This document shows, piece after piece, positions 61,672 through 64,000 of a stretch of 64,000 nucleotides of DNA. Numbering within the stretch: the stretch's first letter is position 1; each line of letters opens with the position of its first letter. Below the pieces are notes generated by a model, which ran no database searches, had not been told where the DNA came from, and saw only the letters and a program-made list of their open reading frames with translations. The translations under genes and the position numbers were made by a program. The stretch covers positions 62,001 to 126,000 of the forward strand of contig NZ_JAPSKE010000001.1 of assembly GCF_031177825.1 (NCBI RefSeq), given 5' to 3'. Origin of the DNA: Paenibacillus sp. GTDB taxonomy: Bacteria; Bacillota; Bacilli; Paenibacillales; YIM-B00363.

Positions 61672-62433
61672 TTAGACGACCGCACGCATCAGGCCGCCCA
61701 GCGCTTGTTCCGCTTCCGCCAATTGGGCGCGGGTATTGATCCCGATCGCTTCCGCCGGATCGATCAACGTCAACGACTCGAGCGCCGGCCGTACGTTCGC
61801 GGCTCCCGTCCTTCGCAAGGCGGGAACGATATCCGTTAAGTAATACTCCTGCTGCGCGTTCCGATTGCGAATGCCTGGCAGCGCGCGGAATAAGCTTTGG
61901 TTGTCGAAGCAGAAATTGCCGGTGTTGACCTCCCGAATCCGGCGCTGCTCGGGAAGCGCGTCGCGATCTTCCACGATGCTCGCCACATGGCCCGTGAACG
62001 GATCGCGGACGATTCTGCCGTACCCGGTCGGATCGTCGACGAGCGTGGTCAAGACGACGCCGGGGCAGCGCGTATACCGCTGCAGCTTCATCAACCGCTC
62101 CATCGTCGACGGCTTGAGCAACGGCGTGTCGCCCAAGAGGACGAGGGTCTGTCCTTGCTTGCCCTTCAACAACGGCGCCGCCTGCCGGACGGCGTGCGCG
62201 GTGCCGAGCTGCTCGCGTTGTTCGACGTACGTGACGCGGCCGCCGAGTTGCGCCTTCACGAGCTCTCCGCGATAGCCGACGACGACGAAGATGTCGTCGA
62301 CGTTCATCTGTTCCAGCTTATCGACCAGATGTTCGATCATAGGTTTGCCGCCGACGCGGTGGAGCACCTTCGGAAGATCGGATTGCATCCGGGTCCCTTT
62401 GCCTGCCGCCAATACAATCGCATACGTTTTCAT
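61672..62433 (-). CDS. GlmU-like nucleotidyltransferase without the acetyltransferase domain
   Basis: A 253-residue NTP transferase. Seen: AIVLAAGKGTRMQSDLPKVL, the substrate region EQLGTAHAVRQAAPLL, LLGDTPLL, DPTGYGRIVRD and the NTGNFCF/QQEYYLTDIVP segments that are conserved in GlmU uridylyltransferases. Complete GlmU has a further left-handed beta-helix acetyltransferase of about 200 residues; it is absent here as the gene ends in AEAEQALGGLMRAVV. It would make UDP-GlcNAc from GlcNAc-1-phosphate or UDP-glucosamine from glucosamine-1-phosphate. The start is ATG 62433 with AAGGAG 7 bases upstream. Confidence 0.88.
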   Translation of the reverse strand: MKTYAIVLAAGKGTRMQSDLPKVLHRVGGKPMIEHLVDKLEQMNVDDIFVVVGYRGELVKAQLGGRVTYVEQREQLGTAHAVRQAAPLLKGKQGQTLVLLGDTPLLKPSTMERLMKLQRYTRCPGVVLTTLVDDPTGYGRIVRDPFTGHVASIVEDRDALPEQRRIREVNTGNFCFDNQSLFRALPGIRNRNAQQEYYLTDIVPALRRTGAANVRPALESLTLIDPAEAIGINTRAQLAEAEQALGGLMRAVV

Positions 62434-62435
62434 CC

Positions 62436-63362
62436 TCATTCTCCTTTTCGTTCGCGGGATATCCATTCCGGGAAGCCGTGAATCGCGGTTCCCCGGAAGC
62501 CGCGGTAATTTTGGAAATGCCGCCGCGTCTTCTCCAGCTCCCGTTCCATCGTCTCGATTCCTTCTTCATGGAACGTCGTCTTCTCGGCTTCGTCGTTCGG
62601 CGCGACCTCCACGCCGACGACGACCGCCTTGTCCGCCGACGTCGCCTCGTCCACCATCGCGGACGCGTGGGCGACGATACCGTCGGACCCTTCCGCGCGG
62701 TCTCGATAGTCCATCAGTACGACCGTGTCGAACCGCTTGAACAGCCAGGCGCCGACGGAATATCGTTCGTATCCAGGCACTTCTAGCTCGTGAATCCAAA
62801 ACGGTACGTCCGCGGATGCCTCCAGGTCTCCGATCCGGCGCGCCTCCTGCGCGGCGTAATCCAGGTTGGCGAGCCATTCCTCGAGCAGGCGCGGCGCGTC
62901 CTTCTCCCATTCGGGCAATAAGTACGGTTCGATGTCCAAGTGAATCCCGCTGAAGCGAGCGTCCTCGTCGACGTCGGTGTTATAGCGAGCGACCCATTCC
63001 AGGAACGACTGAAGATGCTCCCTCTTCGCTCTCCATCCCCAAGTCGGATCGCCGGCCAACGCCTCCACTCGGATGCCTCGCTTCCCCGCTTGGGCAATGA
63101 ACTTTGCGTACTCGCCCGGCGTAACGTTCTGTCGATCGATGTACAGGTATATGTGGGTGACGTCGTTTCGTTTGGAAAAATTCAAAATCGGATCCGCTTG
63201 CTCGACGACGGATTCCGCGTCCCAGATCCAAGTCCCCTTATGCAGGGGAGGACGCCGATCTCCGACCGAGACGAGCGCGGCGATCAACGAAGCGAGCAGC
63301 GCGGCGGCAACGGATAAGCCAATCGCGAACCGCCGTTTTCGAACGAACGTGCGTAGAATCAT
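62436..63362 (-). CDS. Membrane-anchored TIM-barrel protein, paralogue of the SLH protein
   Basis: A 308-residue protein with one N-terminal membrane anchor (residues 12-32) and an extracellular TIM-barrel domain. The acidic motif is FSGIHLDIEPYLLPEW near 140, followed by ADVPFWIHEL and VVLMDYRDRAEG, matching the order in the plus-strand SLH protein at 57921. It lies between glmS and the GlmU-like gene with gaps of 11 and 2 bases, so it is part of the operon. ATG 63362 is preferred over TTG 63365, though the ribosome binding site is poor. It may process surface glycan outside the membrane. Confidence 0.78.
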   Translation of the reverse strand: MILRTFVRKRRFAIGLSVAAALLASLIAALVSVGDRRPPLHKGTWIWDAESVVEQADPILNFSKRNDVTHIYLYIDRQNVTPGEYAKFIAQAGKRGIRVEALAGDPTWGWRAKREHLQSFLEWVARYNTDVDEDARFSGIHLDIEPYLLPEWEKDAPRLLEEWLANLDYAAQEARRIGDLEASADVPFWIHELEVPGYERYSVGAWLFKRFDTVVLMDYRDRAEGSDGIVAHASAMVDEATSADKAVVVGVEVAPNDEAEKTTFHEEGIETMERELEKTRRHFQNYRGFRGTAIHGFPEWISRERKGE

Positions 63363-63373
63363 CAAGCTCGCCG

Positions 63374-64000
63374 TTATTCGACGGTGACGCTCTTCGCTAG
63401 ATTTCTTGGCTTATCGATGTCGTTGCCTAACGCTAACGCAGTGTAATACGAGAGCAGCTGCATCGGGACGACGGCCAGAATCGGCGCGAACAGCTGGTGC
63501 GTCCGAGGAATGAAGCATGCTTCGTCCACGCTGTCGAGCAGCTCCACGTTGCCGTCGACCGTTACGCCCATGACGCGCGCACCGCGAGCCTTCGCTTCCT
63601 TAATATTGCTGACCGTCTTCTCGAACAGCTGTTGATGCGTGACGAGCGCGATGACCGGCGTTCCCTCTTCGACGAGCGCGAGGCTGCCGTGCTTCAATTC
63701 GCCCGCCGCATAAGCTTCGGAATGAATGTACGAAATTTCCTTCAGCTTCAACGAAGCTTCCAGCGCGACCGCATAATCCAGCCCGCGCCCGATGAAGAAC
63801 ACGCTGCGCCGGTCCCGGATCGACTCCGCGAACCACTTGATCTCGTCGGCGTTCGCAAGCAGCTTCTCCACTTGGTGCGGCAGCTGCTTCACGCCGTCGA
63901 TCAAAGACGACCGCGTCTCGTCGTCCAGCGTCCGAAGCGTCTGCGCGAAGTACAGCCCCAGTAATTCGAACGCCAGCAGCTGAGCGGTATACGCCTTCGT
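63374..64000 (-). CDS. glmS: Glutamine-fructose-6-phosphate aminotransferase, C-terminal part
   Basis: The last 208 codons of GlmS; the N-terminal glutaminase half lies beyond the window. Seen: TKAYTAQLLAFELLGLYFAQ, then the second SIS domain with FIGRGLDYAVALEASLKLKE, SEAYAAGELKHGSLALVEEG and the C-terminal NDIDKPRNLAKSVTVE, which carries the catalytic Lys. GlmS makes glucosamine-6-phosphate from fructose-6-phosphate and glutamine, the first step to UDP-GlcNAc. It leads the operon. No glmS ribozyme can be checked because the gene's 5' side is outside. Confidence 0.96.
   Translation of the reverse strand, partial: TKAYTAQLLAFELLGLYFAQTLRTLDDETRSSLIDGVKQLPHQVEKLLANADEIKWFAESIRDRRSVFFIGRGLDYAVALEASLKLKEISYIHSEAYAAGELKHGSLALVEEGTPVIALVTHQQLFEKTVSNIKEAKARGARVMGVTVDGNVELLDSVDEACFIPRTHQLFAPILAVVPMQLLSYYTALALGNDIDKPRNLAKSVTVE

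Noticed and set aside
1..64000. CRISPR arrays, insertion sequences, tRNA or rRNA genes
   Set aside because: No regularly spaced repeats, transposase motifs, terminal repeats or RNA gene signatures were recognised on either strand; short RNA genes could still be missed by eye.

Overview
The window looks like chromosome of a GC-rich, spore-forming Firmicute of the Paenibacillaceae (Paenibacillus/Cohnella type). The pointers are strong AGGAGG-type ribosome binding sites with frequent GTG and TTG starts, two YesM/YesN two-component systems next to LplABC-type sugar importers, a Bacillus-type BirA operator, a SleB-type cell wall hydrolase, a DppA-type D-aminopeptidase and SLH domains. No rRNA, tRNA, CRISPR array, insertion sequence or prophage was recognised. 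The first gene (alpha-glucan phosphorylase) and the last (glmS) are cut by the window edges.

0-9 kb: a 5'-truncated-looking alpha-glucan phosphorylase; a divergent biotin-uptake locus (bioY against ecfA and an ecfA-ecfT fusion plus a DUF1284 gene) around a perfect BirA-like palindrome; a small gene whose reading frame appears broken; a glutathione peroxidase; a cytoplasmic trypsin-like protease; a small basic protein; and a chemotaxis receptor with a strong promoter and a long leader. 9-17 kb: a short-chain dehydrogenase followed by a gene relic, an SH3/glucosaminidase exoprotein, a NitT/TauT-type ABC importer, a nitronate monooxygenase and a MocR-type regulator.

17-24 kb: YesM/YesN kinase and regulator followed by a lipoprotein and two permeases, a complete oligosaccharide importer with its sensor. 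24-34 kb: a SleB-type hydrolase, a PEP/pyruvate-binding-domain protein, 3-methyladenine DNA glycosylase, two adjacent relics of a lost sugar-acid operon (a dehydrogenase tail and a mannonate-dehydratase-like head), a sugar isomerase/epimerase, nagA with a lipoprotein, and a beta-helix protein.

33-52.5 kb: a second importer with its own regulator and kinase, then an almost gapless minus-strand cluster for glycan use (AraC regulator, two Gfo/Idh/MocA dehydrogenases, DppA-like peptidase, GH2 beta-mannosidase-like enzyme, DUF4091-like protein, small PAS-like protein) and a second cluster of two isomerase/epimerases with a dehydrogenase. Together these suggest sensing, import and cytoplasmic breakdown of plant or microbial oligosaccharides.

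52.8-64 kb: a drug/metabolite exporter, an MreB paralogue with an altered nucleotide-site motif, a D-2-hydroxyacid dehydrogenase, a GT61 glycosyltransferase with a TPR partner, an SLH-anchored TIM-barrel protein, and a tight operon running glmS, a membrane-anchored paralogue of that TIM-barrel protein, a GlmU-like uridylyltransferase without the acetyltransferase half, glmM, and a tail-fibre-like exported protein. This last operon, which joins amino-sugar nucleotide synthesis to two surface proteins, is the most interesting unit in the window.
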